This document shows positions 8,689 through 17,215 of a stretch of 64,000 nucleotides of DNA, one piece after another (within the stretch, counting starts at the first letter, position 1; every line of letters starts with the position of its first letter). The stretch is from Bacteroidaceae bacterium (GTDB lineage: Bacteria > Bacteroidota > Bacteroidia > Bacteroidales > Bacteroidaceae). The DNA lies in the NCBI GenBank assembly GCA_017398805.1, contig JAFQEZ010000095.1, forward strand, positions 1-64,000, in the 5' to 3' direction. A program made the translations under genes and the position numbers. The notes below the pieces were generated by a model. That model worked only from the letters and a program-made list of their open reading frames with translations. It searched no databases and was not told the DNA's origin.

Positions 8689-9205
8689 TATTCTGCTTTT
8701 CTTTCTTTTGCTCTTGTCGGTATTGTTGGTACCTCAATGTGCGGATGCTCAGTTCTTGCCGGGAAAGGATGGCAAGAAAGGGGTGTCTATGGAATATCGT
8801 AAGGTTTCCGGTGACAGTGTCCGTTTGAGGAAAAGTAAGGTCGTAAAGAAGAAGAAAGGAAGTGCTGTAAAGGGTGATGGGAAGAGTGGTAAAAAAGCCA
8901 AAAAGTCCGTAAGGGTGAAGAAAAGCAAGGTTGATTCAGTTGCTTATAAACCTGTGGGATATTCGCTTGGGGATCGTGTCATCATGCCTGGTGACAGCGG
9001 TCATGATGTCAGGAGTGTGGCTGATATTTTGGTTAAAAAACTTTACATGGATGAGGCGCTGATAAAATATACCGAAGATGGTGGTGTGGTTTATGAAGGG
9101 GAATTGGTGAGGGCATTGAAATATTTCCAGGAATTCAACGGATTATATCCTGACGGTATTATTGGTTCAGATGTCATCAAGGCGCTGAAGAAGAGGAAAA
9201 ACTGA
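8678..9205 (+). CDS. Secreted protein with C-terminal peptidoglycan-binding-like domain
   Basis: This 175-residue protein has a signal peptide (hydrophobic stretch ending ADAQ near residue 25). A very lysine-rich low-complexity linker follows (about 50-85, repeated KKSK/KKAK). The C-terminal domain (about 95-175: PGDSGHDVRSVADILV, then YFQEFNGLYPDGIIGSDV) resembles the three-helix PG_binding_1 fold that anchors proteins to peptidoglycan. The basic linker would favour contact with anionic surfaces. It overlaps the preceding pseudouridine synthase gene, which suggests cotranscription. The exact role is unknown. Confidence 0.7.
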   Translation: MKNNILLFFLLLLSVLLVPQCADAQFLPGKDGKKGVSMEYRKVSGDSVRLRKSKVVKKKKGSAVKGDGKSGKKAKKSVRVKKSKVDSVAYKPVGYSLGDRVIMPGDSGHDVRSVADILVKKLYMDEALIKYTEDGGVVYEGELVRALKYFQEFNGLYPDGIIGSDVIKALKKRKN

Positions 9206-9260
9206 ATCTTTAGTATTTATATCTGGAGTGTGTGGCAGTGCTGTCGGTGTTGGCATTATA

Positions 9261-9306
9261 TTTACAGCACAACGGGAACGCCTAAGCGTTCCCGTTGTGC
9301 TGTAAA
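9261..9306. terminator. Perfect 21-bp inverted repeat between convergent genes
   Basis: The arms at 9261-9281 and 9286-9306 are exact reverse complements around the loop CTAA. The position between convergent genes and the AT-rich arm ends suggest a bidirectional terminator; the stem is unusually long. Confidence 0.85.
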
Positions 9307-9321
9307 TGTGGTTTTTACTGG

Positions 9322-9699
9322 TTATTTCTCTTCCGGGTTGTTTGCGTAGTACTCGTTCCACTCCTCAAGAACCTTCTGCCAGTCGACGGCTTCTCCATTT
9401 GCTATAGCCTCGGCCTGTTGCATTGCTTCGTCGTGCTGTTTCTTTTCGGCATGGCGTATCTTCATGGCCTCAATTGTGGCTTCATCGAGTACGTGGATAC
9501 GGCCACGGCGTACACATTCGTCAAGGTCTGTTGGTCCGAATGCCTTTCCTTGTATGTTGAAATCGGAAATATTGAATTCAAAAACTGTACGCAGTGTGTG
9601 GCGCACCATTTTCTGCTGTGCGCGGTTGCCGGACATCTTGCTGCCAAGCAGTTTGCGTATAATCTTTATCTCTTTTTCCGAAAATTTTTTTCTACCCAT
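9322..9699 (-). CDS. Conserved small protein of unknown function
   Basis: This 125-residue protein starts MGRKKFSEKEIKIIRKLL; the upstream in-frame ATG at 9759 is unlikely because it lies inside the nuclease gene. It is charged and helical, with a basic N-terminus suited to nucleic-acid binding and an acidic C-terminus. I recognise no catalytic motif. It is 7 bp downstream of the nuclease lipoprotein gene, so the two are probably cotranscribed. Confidence 0.7.
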   Translation of the reverse strand: MGRKKFSEKEIKIIRKLLGSKMSGNRAQQKMVRHTLRTVFEFNISDFNIQGKAFGPTDLDECVRRGRIHVLDEATIEAMKIRHAEKKQHDEAMQQAEAIANGEAVDWQKVLEEWNEYYANNPEEK

Positions 9700-9706
9700 A
9701 TTTCTG

Positions 9707-10594
9707 TTATTTACCGAGGTCCTTGTAGTTATTGAGTCCTGTCCATAGTTCCGGCGCATAGCTCCTCTCGACTCTCTCCTCTACAGCGTCGGGAACGTTG
9801 CAGAAAAAGTCGATGCCGGTGAAGCTCTCGAGGTGGTCGATTGAACATACTTCTGTCTGACTGTATCCTCTTACATGCTTGAAGAGTAAACCGATTGCCT
9901 TGTATGTGTTATTCTTGAGGCAGAGGAGTGCCATATAGTAATAGTTGGGCACGGTTGGGCAGCTGCCTACGGTGCGGTATTCGCCATCTCTTATGGTGCC
10001 GCCTTTTACGATGTAGAGCGTGTCGCAGAATGCGCTGTTGCGCCCCCATCCCTGTACCTGGAGTTCGCAGTCATTCCATGCACCGGTGTTGAAACTGCTG
10101 TACATGGGGCTTATGTTGCTGTAGTAGAAAGTTTGCTCGTTTGCATCTTTGGAATAAACCCTGTCGTATGAAGCTACTACGTGTCCGCGTACAAAACCAT
10201 TCTTGTTTATCTGGTCTTTTGTCATCACGTAGTTGTCGGGCATCTCTGGGTTCGGTTGGAATGGGTCTCCTTTCCATTCTGTGTTCTCCCAGTTGTCACG
10301 TTTCCACTTTATTGCTCTGTTGCTGGGGTCAAATGTGAAGGCGGTCCACTTGCAGTGCTTGCGCTCCGGGTCGTGTGATATGCTGTATGTTACATTCTCT
10401 TTGCCGTTGACTGTGGTTGTATGTGCAATGAACAGCTCCCCATCGCTGAGTGCCGGAACTTCTATGCGCTCGGCATGCTTTCCGTAGTCCGTGTTGGCAT
10501 TGGTGTTTCCTGGCACTCCATTGTTTGGAGTGTCGTCGTTGTCGCTGCATGCTATCAGGCATGGGAGCAGTAGTGCAAGGAGGAATTTTTTCAT
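9707..10594 (-). CDS. DNA/RNA non-specific endonuclease, lipoprotein
   Basis: This 295-residue protein has a lipoprotein signal (MKKFLLALLLPCLIAC, cysteine 16), so it is likely exported and lipid-anchored. The body is a beta-beta-alpha-metal NUC1/NucA-type nuclease: the RGH motif in FVRGHVVASYDRVYS carries the general-base histidine, and YYSNISPMYSSFN supplies the asparagine that ligates magnesium. The family cleaves DNA and RNA without sequence preference. Surface placement suggests nutrient scavenging or defence against free DNA. Confidence 0.88.
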   Translation of the reverse strand: MKKFLLALLLPCLIACSDNDDTPNNGVPGNTNANTDYGKHAERIEVPALSDGELFIAHTTTVNGKENVTYSISHDPERKHCKWTAFTFDPSNRAIKWKRDNWENTEWKGDPFQPNPEMPDNYVMTKDQINKNGFVRGHVVASYDRVYSKDANEQTFYYSNISPMYSSFNTGAWNDCELQVQGWGRNSAFCDTLYIVKGGTIRDGEYRTVGSCPTVPNYYYMALLCLKNNTYKAIGLLFKHVRGYSQTEVCSIDHLESFTGIDFFCNVPDAVEERVERSYAPELWTGLNNYKDLGK

Positions 10595-10637
10595 GTGATT
10601 TGTGGGTTATCGGGTGGTGGAGCTCTTTAAAAGGCAT

Positions 10638-10668
10638 AAAAAAAGGTGTATTGACATACACCTTTTTA
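10638..10668 (-). terminator. Terminator of rpmE
   Basis: AAAGGTGTAT and ATACACCTTT pair around TGAC, flanked by A and T runs on both sides. The hairpin lies 19 bp after the rpmE stop. Confidence 0.85.
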
Positions 10669-10686
10669 TGTTGTTCTTGTTACCGC

Positions 10687-10941
10687 TTACTTCTTCAAAG
10701 TCTTGCTGTAACGGCTCATGAACTTGTCTACGCGACCTGCTGTATCGACAAGCTTTGCTTTACCTGTGTAGAATGGGTGAGATGTGTTTGAAATCTCAAG
10801 CTTAACCAATGGATAAGTCTCTCCCTCGAACTCGATAGTCTCCTTAGTGTTGCAGGTTGACTGTGAGAGGAAGCAATCGCCGTTTGACATGTCCTTGAAT
10901 ACAACCGGACGATAAGCTGTTGGATGAATGTCTTTTTTCAT
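10687..10941 (-). CDS. rpmE2: 50S ribosomal protein L31 type B
   Basis: This 84-residue protein is the L31 B-type paralogue. It starts [19 protein letters not shown] and has the typical [14 protein letters not shown] and [21 protein letters not shown] segments. It lacks the CxxC zinc pair of the zinc-binding L31 form. It is part of the large subunit. It has its own strong promoter and a leader of about 65 nt. Confidence 0.96.
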   Translation of the reverse strand: MKKDIHPTAYRPVVFKDMSNGDCFLSQSTCNTKETIEFEGETYPLVKLEISNTSHPFYTGKAKLVDTAGRVDKFMSRYSKTLKK

Positions 10942-10975
10942 TTTCTTATATGTTTTAAAATTTTATATGCCGTCG

Positions 10976-10994
10976 ACACGTTGACAAAACGTGT
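10976..10994 (-). promoter_or_regulatory. Hairpin in the rpmE leader
   Basis: ACACGT and ACGTGT pair around a 7-nt loop inside the predicted untranslated leader of L31. Ribosomal protein leaders often carry autoregulatory structures. Such a role here is inference. Confidence 0.35.
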
Positions 10995-11012
10995 ATATAA
11001 GCTTTCGGGTTG

Positions 11013-11044
11013 CAAAGGTAGTGAATAATTTTATTGTGGCAAAA
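11013..11044 (-). promoter_or_regulatory. Promoter of rpmE
   Basis: The minus strand shows TTTTG, a 19-bp spacer, then TACCTTTG, the same strong arrangement as the tRNA cluster promoter. Confidence 0.8.
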
Positions 11045-11068
11045 TGTTTGTCTCTTTATTTTTTTCTT

Positions 11069-11344
11069 GTTTTATTGACTCGTTTTTTTCTTTGCATCCC
11101 GCGCGGGGCAATCTTTGTCTGCCCTTCGCGCGACTGTTTGCAAAAAACTCGTCGATAATTGTTTTATTGACTCGTTTTTTTATTGCACCCCGCGCGGGGC
11201 AATCTTTGCCTGCCCTTCGCGCGACTATTTGCAAAAAAACTCGTCGATAATTGTTTTATTGACTCGTTTTTTTATTGCACCCCGCGCGGGGCAATCTTTG
11301 CCTGCCCTTCGCGCGACTATTTGCAAAAAAACTCGTCGATAAAA
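11069..11344. repeat. Three tandem 92-bp repeats with a GC-rich palindrome
   Basis: Units start at 11069, 11161 and 11253, exactly 92 bp apart. They are almost identical, each with a CCCCGCGCGGGG palindrome, a TTGACTCGTTTTTTT stretch and GCAAAAAACTCGTCGATAA. Unit 1 diverges slightly; units 2 and 3 are nearly exact. Open frames inside are a by-product of the 92-bp period (92 is not a multiple of 3) and no gene is supported. The array fills the gap between the rpmE promoter and the end of rlmI. Confidence 0.92.
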
Positions 11345-11361
11345 AATTGCGTTGCAATTTT

Positions 11362-12546
11362 TCATTCCACATAAAGTACCAGTCCTTTGAGGTATTCTCC
11401 TTCGGGGTGATATATGTTTACCGGGTGGTCGGCGGGTTGTGTCAGCTGGTGAAGTATGCGCACGTTGCGTTTTGCCATTGCTGCAGCTGTGAATACCGCT
11501 GTGCGGAAATTCTCCTTGCTCACTACCTGAGAACATGAGAATGTGAACAGTATGCCTCCAGGCTGAATCTTCTCTATTGCCTTGGCGTTCAGGCGGCGGT
11601 AGCCTATGAGCGCGTTGCGCAGGCTGTCGCGGTGCTTTGCGAATGCCGGCGGATCGAGAATTATAAGGTTGTAGTTGTTTCCCATGCGGTCGAGAAAATC
11701 GAATGCATCCTCGGCATATGCTGTGTGGCGTGTGTCACCGGGGAAGTTCAGCTCGGCATTGGCATTTGTCAGGTCAATTGCCTTTGATGAACTGTCGACC
11801 GAGTGTACTATTTCTGCTCCACCGCGTAGGGCGTAGATTGAGAAACCGCCTGTGTAGCAGAACATGTTGAGCAGCTTGCGCCCTTTGGCGTACTTCTCAA
11901 GCAGGGCGCGGTTTTCGCGCTGGTCGACAAAGAAACCGGTCTTCTGTCCGCGCAACCAATCAATGTGGAACTTCAGACCATACTCGGTAGATATGTTGCT
12001 TGCGTTGCCGCCCATGATGTAGCCGTTGTCCTTGTTTATGTCGGCCTTGTAGGGGAGGGTGGTGTCCGACTTGTAGTAGATGTTCTTTATCTTGTCGCCA
12101 AGGCATTTCTTGACTGCCTCGGCAATGTCCATGCGGTTCACGTGCATGCCCACGCTGTGTGCCTGCATGACGGCTGTGTCACCGTATATGTCGATAATGA
12201 GTCCGGGGAGGTTGTCGCCCTCGCCGTGAACAAGACGGTAGGTGGTGTTGTCTTCGCGTGATGAGATGCCTGTGCGCTCGCGCAGGTCGTATGCCGTTGC
12301 GATACGTCTCTCCCAGAACTGCCGGTCGATGGGCTCATCCTTGAATGTGAGCACTCTGACAGCAATGCTGCCTACCTGTACGTGCCCGCGTGCTATGAAC
12401 TTTCGGTCGTTGGTAAACACTGTTACCACATCTCCTTCCTCTGGTTTTCCTTCGATTCGCTGTATTGCGCCCGAGAATATCCAAGGGTGAAAACGCTGGA
12501 GTGACTCCTCTTTCCCTCTTTTGAGTATAACGGCTTTTTCAATCAT
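11362..12546 (-). CDS. rlmI: 23S rRNA (cytosine-C5)-methyltransferase, RlmI family
   Basis: This 394-residue protein has an N-terminal PUA domain (VILKRGKEESLQRFHPWIFS) and a class I SAM methyltransferase core: KLLNMFCYTGGFSIYALRGG binds SAM, LIILDPPAFAKH is the catalytic loop and FTFSCSQVV carries the cysteine used in m5C chemistry. RlmI modifies C1962 in E. coli 23S rRNA; the same site here is inferred. It is followed within about 25 bp (upstream on the minus strand) by the exonuclease gene, suggesting an RNA-processing operon. Confidence 0.88.
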   Translation of the reverse strand: MIEKAVILKRGKEESLQRFHPWIFSGAIQRIEGKPEEGDVVTVFTNDRKFIARGHVQVGSIAVRVLTFKDEPIDRQFWERRIATAYDLRERTGISSREDNTTYRLVHGEGDNLPGLIIDIYGDTAVMQAHSVGMHVNRMDIAEAVKKCLGDKIKNIYYKSDTTLPYKADINKDNGYIMGGNASNISTEYGLKFHIDWLRGQKTGFFVDQRENRALLEKYAKGRKLLNMFCYTGGFSIYALRGGAEIVHSVDSSSKAIDLTNANAELNFPGDTRHTAYAEDAFDFLDRMGNNYNLIILDPPAFAKHRDSLRNALIGYRRLNAKAIEKIQPGGILFTFSCSQVVSKENFRTAVFTAAAMAKRNVRILHQLTQPADHPVNIYHPEGEYLKGLVLYVE

Positions 12547-12570
12547 GTTCTGCTCAATATATAAATGAAT

Positions 12571-13149
12571 TTATAAGGATTCCAATCTGTTGTATATTTC
12601 AAGGCATGCCCATGCGTCGGTCGCGGCATAGAGTTTCTGCTTGTCTGTTAGTACGTCGTTCTCCCAGTTCGTGAGCTGTTGGCTCTTTGATATGCGCTGC
12701 CCGAAAACAATGGCGAATATTTTCTGGAGACTCATCTCTTCGATGCCGAACTCGCCTACACGTTTCTGCAGGTCAAGGAACGCTCCGGGTTTGAACTTGC
12801 GGCGGTGGCATAGAGACTGGTAGTCGTCATGGAGCGAAATACCTATCTTCTTTATTTCTTGATTCTCAAGAAGTGATACAAGGGAATCCGGCATTCCTAC
12901 GCGGTTCAGTCTTATGAGAAAGCAGGTGTCGGCAGTCGACAATTGTATCAGCGCGACTTTGTGTTGTACACCCTTCTTGAATGACGGGCGTGTCTCGGTG
13001 TCAATTCCTATCAACTTTTCTCCGGATAACGCTTTGACGGCTTTATCGGTGTCGGCTACGGTGTCAATTGTTATGATTCTGCCTGTAAATGCCACTGTAG
13101 GCATTGTGCTTATCTCGCTTTTTTCTATGTTCGCCCTGAATTTACTCAT
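12571..13149 (-). CDS. 3'-5' exonuclease of the DEDD (RNase D-like) family
   Basis: This 192-residue protein is a stand-alone DnaQ-like exonuclease. Exo I is LIGIDTETRP, Exo II is KKIGISLHDDYQSL and Exo III is KLYAATDAWACLEIYN, which supplies the final aspartate and tyrosine. It lacks the HRDC domains of full-length RNase D. The substrate may be RNA or DNA 3' ends. Its start overlaps the end of the DUF5063 gene by 8 bp, which implies translational coupling. Confidence 0.85.
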   Translation of the reverse strand: MSKFRANIEKSEISTMPTVAFTGRIITIDTVADTDKAVKALSGEKLIGIDTETRPSFKKGVQHKVALIQLSTADTCFLIRLNRVGMPDSLVSLLENQEIKKIGISLHDDYQSLCHRRKFKPGAFLDLQKRVGEFGIEEMSLQKIFAIVFGQRISKSQQLTNWENDVLTDKQKLYAATDAWACLEIYNRLESL

Positions 13150-13690
13150 TTATCTCCTCTTCCTCTTCGTCGTAGTTCGTGTTGTATCTGATATCGTGCA
13201 GCGCACGCATAGTGTTTACAAGTGTCTGCCCCCAATAGCTCCGGAAATGTTCGTTGCACTCCACAATGGCATCGTGCATGGTTTCGTTTATGCCCAACTG
13301 GAACAGGCATATGAAGTTCTTGATGTCCTGGTAGATGTCGGCAAGATCCTCCGATATGCTCTTTGTCACAGGAGTGTCGCTGTATTTCATGTCATCTACA
13401 AAGACGTCAAGATAACTGTCTTTGTCGGCAAGCAGGTCGAAGATTGTCATTCTGAGCACTTCGTAACTGTCTTCGGTTACAAAATCCTCAAGATCGTCGT
13501 CGCTCAGGAGCTCTCCGTCGGGGAGCATCTGCGCCTTGAGGTACAGAAGGGGAAGCAATTTCAAAAGGGTTTCAATGAACTCTTTTCTGCTATGTTCTGT
13601 TGTCCTTTCCAAATATGCGCAGTACTCGGCTGCTACGGTAACAAACTCTACTGTGTTGCGCGAGAATACAATATCTTCTTTTTCAGTCAT
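13142..13690 (-). CDS. DUF5063 domain-containing protein
   Basis: This 182-residue acidic, alpha-helical protein corresponds to the DUF5063 family found throughout Bacteroidales next to ribonuclease-like genes. I start at MTEKEDIVFSRN, because the upstream ATG at 13792 precedes the likely promoter. The C-terminus is a run of glutamates. No enzymatic motif is visible. Overlap with the exonuclease gene and proximity to rlmI suggest a shared RNA-related role. Confidence 0.75.
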   Translation of the reverse strand: MTEKEDIVFSRNTVEFVTVAAEYCAYLERTTEHSRKEFIETLLKLLPLLYLKAQMLPDGELLSDDDLEDFVTEDSYEVLRMTIFDLLADKDSYLDVFVDDMKYSDTPVTKSISEDLADIYQDIKNFICLFQLGINETMHDAIVECNEHFRSYWGQTLVNTMRALHDIRYNTNYDEEEEEINE

Positions 13691-13728
13691 CTTGGATGCT
13701 TCTTTCTGATGTTTTGTGTAATTTGCCG

Positions 13729-13736
13729 CGAAGTTA
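13729..13736 (-). promoter_or_regulatory. -7 box for the DUF5063-exonuclease-rlmI operon
   Basis: The minus strand reads TAACTTCG, one base from TAnnTTTG, 39 bp before the DUF5063 start codon. It is back-to-back with the ftsK promoter. Confidence 0.45.
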
Positions 13737-13781
13737 CAAAAAAATAGCGGAGGAGCAGGCTTGAGGTATCTATTTTTTTTG

Positions 13782-13789
13782 TATCTTCG
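13782..13789 (+). promoter_or_regulatory. -7 box of the ftsK promoter
   Basis: TATCTTCG differs by one base from TAnnTTTG and lies about 130 bp upstream of the chosen ftsK start, in the divergent intergenic region. Confidence 0.45.
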
Positions 13790-13920
13790 CATTCGTATGT
13801 AATTATGCTTGTGCGCGAACTCTGGTTTGCTTTGAACGCAAGGGCGTGACAGAAATCATTCTGCGGCCGTATGTATGTAGAATAGGGTGGGTGTCCGCAA
13901 AAACGAAATGCAAAATATCT

Positions 13921-16563
13921 ATGGCAAAAAATACAAAAAAGAAAAAAACAGAAAAAACAGAAAATAACGGTAAGGAGGAACGCATGAGTTTCAAGCAGAG
14001 TATGGAACTCGTCAAGAATTTCTTTCTGGACAGGAGCGTGCAATATGTGATAGGTATTGTCATCGCTGTCATCGCTGTTTACCTTTGCAGTTCTTTCGTC
14101 TCTTTCTTTACCAGTGGCGGCAATGACCAAAGTGTTGTTGAGGCTATGTCGCAGGGCGTTTCGGATGCAAAGGATGTGGCAGTCAATACCTCGGGAAAAG
14201 GTGGAGCCGCACTTGCCAATTATTTCATTAACGAGTGCTTCGGATGGTCGGCATTCCTGATATTCCCGTTGCTTGTGCTGTGCGCGTTGAAACTGATGTA
14301 TCTCCGTAACCTGAATCTGCTCCGTTGGGTGATTCTGCTGATGGCGGCAATGGTGTGGGGATCAGTCCTCTTCTCGTTCGTGATGGGTGACGGGTATGAT
14401 TCCGGTTTTGTATCTCCCGGTGGTATGCATGGAAATCATCTGACGTCGGTGATTAATGAATATGTGGGTCCTGTCGGTGTGATTTTGCTGTTGATTCTGG
14501 GCCTGATGTTCATTATGGTCTACTTTACACGCGAAACTATCCCCTGGTTGCAGAGGGTATTCTCTTTCGGTGATGAAGAAGATGCCGAAACGGATGGCGA
14601 AGAGACAGATGGCGAGGATATTGAGGTAGAGACTGAAGAAAAGAGCAGTGAATCGTTGGTTGTAAACGAGGGAGATGATAATCCGGAACAGGTTGATCCT
14701 GCGGATGGAGGAGAGATTCCGATTACAGGTGCCGATTCAATGACCGATGAGGAGATTGCTGCAAAACTTGATGAACTGAACCGTAAAATGGAAGAGGAAC
14801 AGGGTGGTATTCAGGCCGGTGGCGTGGTAATAGATATTGCTGAGGGTGATGATGTAGAGAATGATATGCCTGAAAAACCTGGGGAACTCGAAGATGTGCC
14901 TGCTACAGTCGATGCTGAAAATCCGGCTGATTCCGGAGGCGAGGCAAAGGAACTTGCCGATGTCGGTGATAAGGGACTTGTCATGGAAATGGAAAAGGCT
15001 GACGGTGATGACGATATGGGCGGTGATATGTTGCGTCCGTTGAATCCTAAGGATGAGTTGAGCTATTATAAGCCACCGACTCTGGATCTGCTCGATGAGT
15101 ATGAGCAGGCTGCGCATGCGATAGATCGTAACGAACAGGCTGCCAATGCGAACAGGATTGTTGAGGTTCTCAAGAATTTCGGTATCGAGATAAGTTCTAT
15201 CAAGGCCACTGTGGGCCCGACAATCACATTGTATGAAATAACACCGGCACCCGGTGTCAGAATATCAAAGATTCGTAATCTTGAGGATGATATTGCGATG
15301 AGTCTTTCTGCGTTGTGTATCCGTATCGTTGCGCCCATTCCGGGAAAGGGTACGATAGGTATTGAGGTTCCCAATACCCATAAGCAGATTGTCCCCATGG
15401 TTTCGTTGCTGAACAGCCGCAAATACAAGGAAACCGATATGGCCTTGCCGCTTGCGCTCGGAAAGACAATCTCAAATGAGGTATATATGGTGGATATGGC
15501 CAAGATGCCTCACTTGCTTGTGGCTGGTGCTACAGGTATGGGTAAGTCTGTGGGTCTTAATGCAATCATTACATCGCTCCTTTACAAGATGCATCCTGCA
15601 TACCTCAAGTTTGTGATGGTCGACCCGAAAATGGTGGAACTAAGTCTCTATGGTGTCCTTGAAAAACACTTCCTGGCAAAGCTCGAGGGTGAAGATGAGC
15701 CGATTATAACAGATGTGACGAAAGTGGTGCGTACATTGAAATCCCTGTGTGTGGAGATGGATAACCGTTACAAATTGTTGCAGATGGCTTCGGTGCGTTC
15801 TGTAAAGGAATATAATGAGAAGTACCTCAATAAGGAACTGTTGCCGACAAAGGGACATCGTTTCATGCCTTATATTGTGGTTATCATAGATGAGTATGGT
15901 GATTTGATGATGACCGCGGGCCGAGAAGTAGAGCAACCGATTGCACGTATAGCCCAGAAGGCACGTGCTGTGGGTATCCATATGATCATTGCAACCCAGC
16001 GTCCAACTACCAATATCATTACCGGTACTATCAAGGCGAACTTCCCGGCACGTATGGCTTTCCGCGTGATTTCTGTGATTGATTCGCGTACAATCCTTGA
16101 CCGCTCCGGCGCTAACCAGCTGCAGGGTAGGGGTGATATGCTCTTCCTTGCAGGTAATGATCCGGTGCGTGTGCAGTGTGCCCTTGTCGAGACTAAGGAG
16201 GTAGAGCGTGTTTGTGCTCACATTGCAAAACAGCAAGGCTATCAGCAGGCATATATTCTGCCTGAACCGGATGAGGCTTCAGATCTTGGCGGCGATGGCG
16301 GTGGAGGTGCACGTGGCGAGATAACATCGGATAAACTTGACCCTTTGTTTGCTGATGCGGCGCGTGTAGTTGTCCTTGCGCAGCATGGTTCGACATCGCT
16401 TATACAGCGCAAGTTCAATGTAGGCTTCAACCGTGCAGGCCGAATAATGGACCAGTTGTGCCAGACGGGTATCGTTGGTGAACAGGAGGGAAGCAAGCCG
16501 CGTCAGGTGCTGTGTGCCGATGAGGCAGATCTTGAGTTCCGTCTGAAATCGATTCTCTCTTAA
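13921..16563 (+). CDS. ftsK: DNA translocase FtsK/SpoIIIE
   Basis: This 880-residue motor pumps chromosomal DNA through the division septum and coordinates dimer resolution. It has a basic N-terminus and four membrane helices (about residues 40-205). A long acidic linker (about 215-370) follows. The RecA-like motor has Walker A GATGMGKSV near residue 538 and Walker B YIVVIIDEYGDLMM. A C-terminal winged-helix gamma domain (SLIQRKFNVGFNRAGRIM) would recognise polar DNA motifs. I prefer ATG 13921 (MAKNTKKKK) over 13846. It is the first gene of ftsK-lolA-trxB. Confidence 0.95.
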   Translation: MAKNTKKKKTEKTENNGKEERMSFKQSMELVKNFFLDRSVQYVIGIVIAVIAVYLCSSFVSFFTSGGNDQSVVEAMSQGVSDAKDVAVNTSGKGGAALANYFINECFGWSAFLIFPLLVLCALKLMYLRNLNLLRWVILLMAAMVWGSVLFSFVMGDGYDSGFVSPGGMHGNHLTSVINEYVGPVGVILLLILGLMFIMVYFTRETIPWLQRVFSFGDEEDAETDGEETDGEDIEVETEEKSSESLVVNEGDDNPEQVDPADGGEIPITGADSMTDEEIAAKLDELNRKMEEEQGGIQAGGVVIDIAEGDDVENDMPEKPGELEDVPATVDAENPADSGGEAKELADVGDKGLVMEMEKADGDDDMGGDMLRPLNPKDELSYYKPPTLDLLDEYEQAAHAIDRNEQAANANRIVEVLKNFGIEISSIKATVGPTITLYEITPAPGVRISKIRNLEDDIAMSLSALCIRIVAPIPGKGTIGIEVPNTHKQIVPMVSLLNSRKYKETDMALPLALGKTISNEVYMVDMAKMPHLLVAGATGMGKSVGLNAIITSLLYKMHPAYLKFVMVDPKMVELSLYGVLEKHFLAKLEGEDEPIITDVTKVVRTLKSLCVEMDNRYKLLQMASVRSVKEYNEKYLNKELLPTKGHRFMPYIVVIIDEYGDLMMTAGREVEQPIARIAQKARAVGIHMIIATQRPTTNIITGTIKANFPARMAFRVISVIDSRTILDRSGANQLQGRGDMLFLAGNDPVRVQCALVETKEVERVCAHIAKQQGYQQAYILPEPDEASDLGGDGGGGARGEITSDKLDPLFADAARVVVLAQHGSTSLIQRKFNVGFNRAGRIMDQLCQTGIVGEQEGSKPRQVLCADEADLEFRLKSILS

Positions 16564-16574
16564 ACATGGATGAT

Positions 16575-17195
16575 ATGAAAAAGGTATTTATATTTTTGAT
16601 GACTCTGTTGCCGTCGCTGCTTTATGCGCAGAAGAGCGCAGAGGAGTTTTTGGACAAGGCCGCAGCCAGAATCAAGGCTGATGCCGCGTTGCAGATGAAC
16701 TATGACTATACAGTGTACGACGATGATGATGTCATTGTGTACAGTGATAATGGCGTAATGCTGCTTGATAACCGACGCTATTCTTTGCTCATGGAGAATA
16801 TGAAGGTGTGGAGTGACGGCGAGACGCAGTGGAGCTATATGAAGGATATCGATGAGGTTTATATTACAGAGGCCGATTCAGAGGAGGCACAGAATCTCTC
16901 TCCGTTGTATATTATGGAAAAATACCGTAACGGTTGTTCGGCTTCGATCAAGCATAAAGGAGACGTGGCGGTAGTTACACTTGTTTCGCAAGATGAAGAG
17001 GATGAAGTCGGCAAGGTTGAACTATATATAAATAAGGAGAGTTATATGCTTGAGAGCCTTTATATATTTATGCCGTCTCAAGGTCGGGTAGAGGTCTTTC
17101 TGAACGGGTACGTCCCGAACTGTAAGTTCGGAGACGATGTCTACAGGTGCCCTGTGGAGAAATTCCCTTCGGCAGAGGTTGTGGATATGAGATAA
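16575..17195 (+). CDS. LolA-like outer-membrane lipoprotein carrier
   Basis: This protein of about 206 residues has a signal peptide ending LLYAQ, so it is periplasmic. The remainder (SAEEFLDKAAARIKADAALQ, then NRRYSLLMENMKVWSDGETQWSY) matches the unclosed beta-barrel of LolA, which shuttles lipoproteins from the inner to the outer membrane. It starts either at 16566 or at 16575; the latter begins MKKVFIFL, a typical signal peptide. It lies directly after ftsK, an order common in Bacteroidales. Confidence 0.82.
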   Translation: MKKVFIFLMTLLPSLLYAQKSAEEFLDKAAARIKADAALQMNYDYTVYDDDDVIVYSDNGVMLLDNRRYSLLMENMKVWSDGETQWSYMKDIDEVYITEADSEEAQNLSPLYIMEKYRNGCSASIKHKGDVAVVTLVSQDEEDEVGKVELYINKESYMLESLYIFMPSQGRVEVFLNGYVPNCKFGDDVYRCPVEKFPSAEVVDMR

Positions 17196-17215
17196 TGGAA
17201 TAAATTTTATATATT

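Noticed and set aside
11069..11344. Possible CRISPR array
   Set aside because: The units are head-to-tail with no variable spacers and no cas genes lie near; it is a plain tandem repeat.
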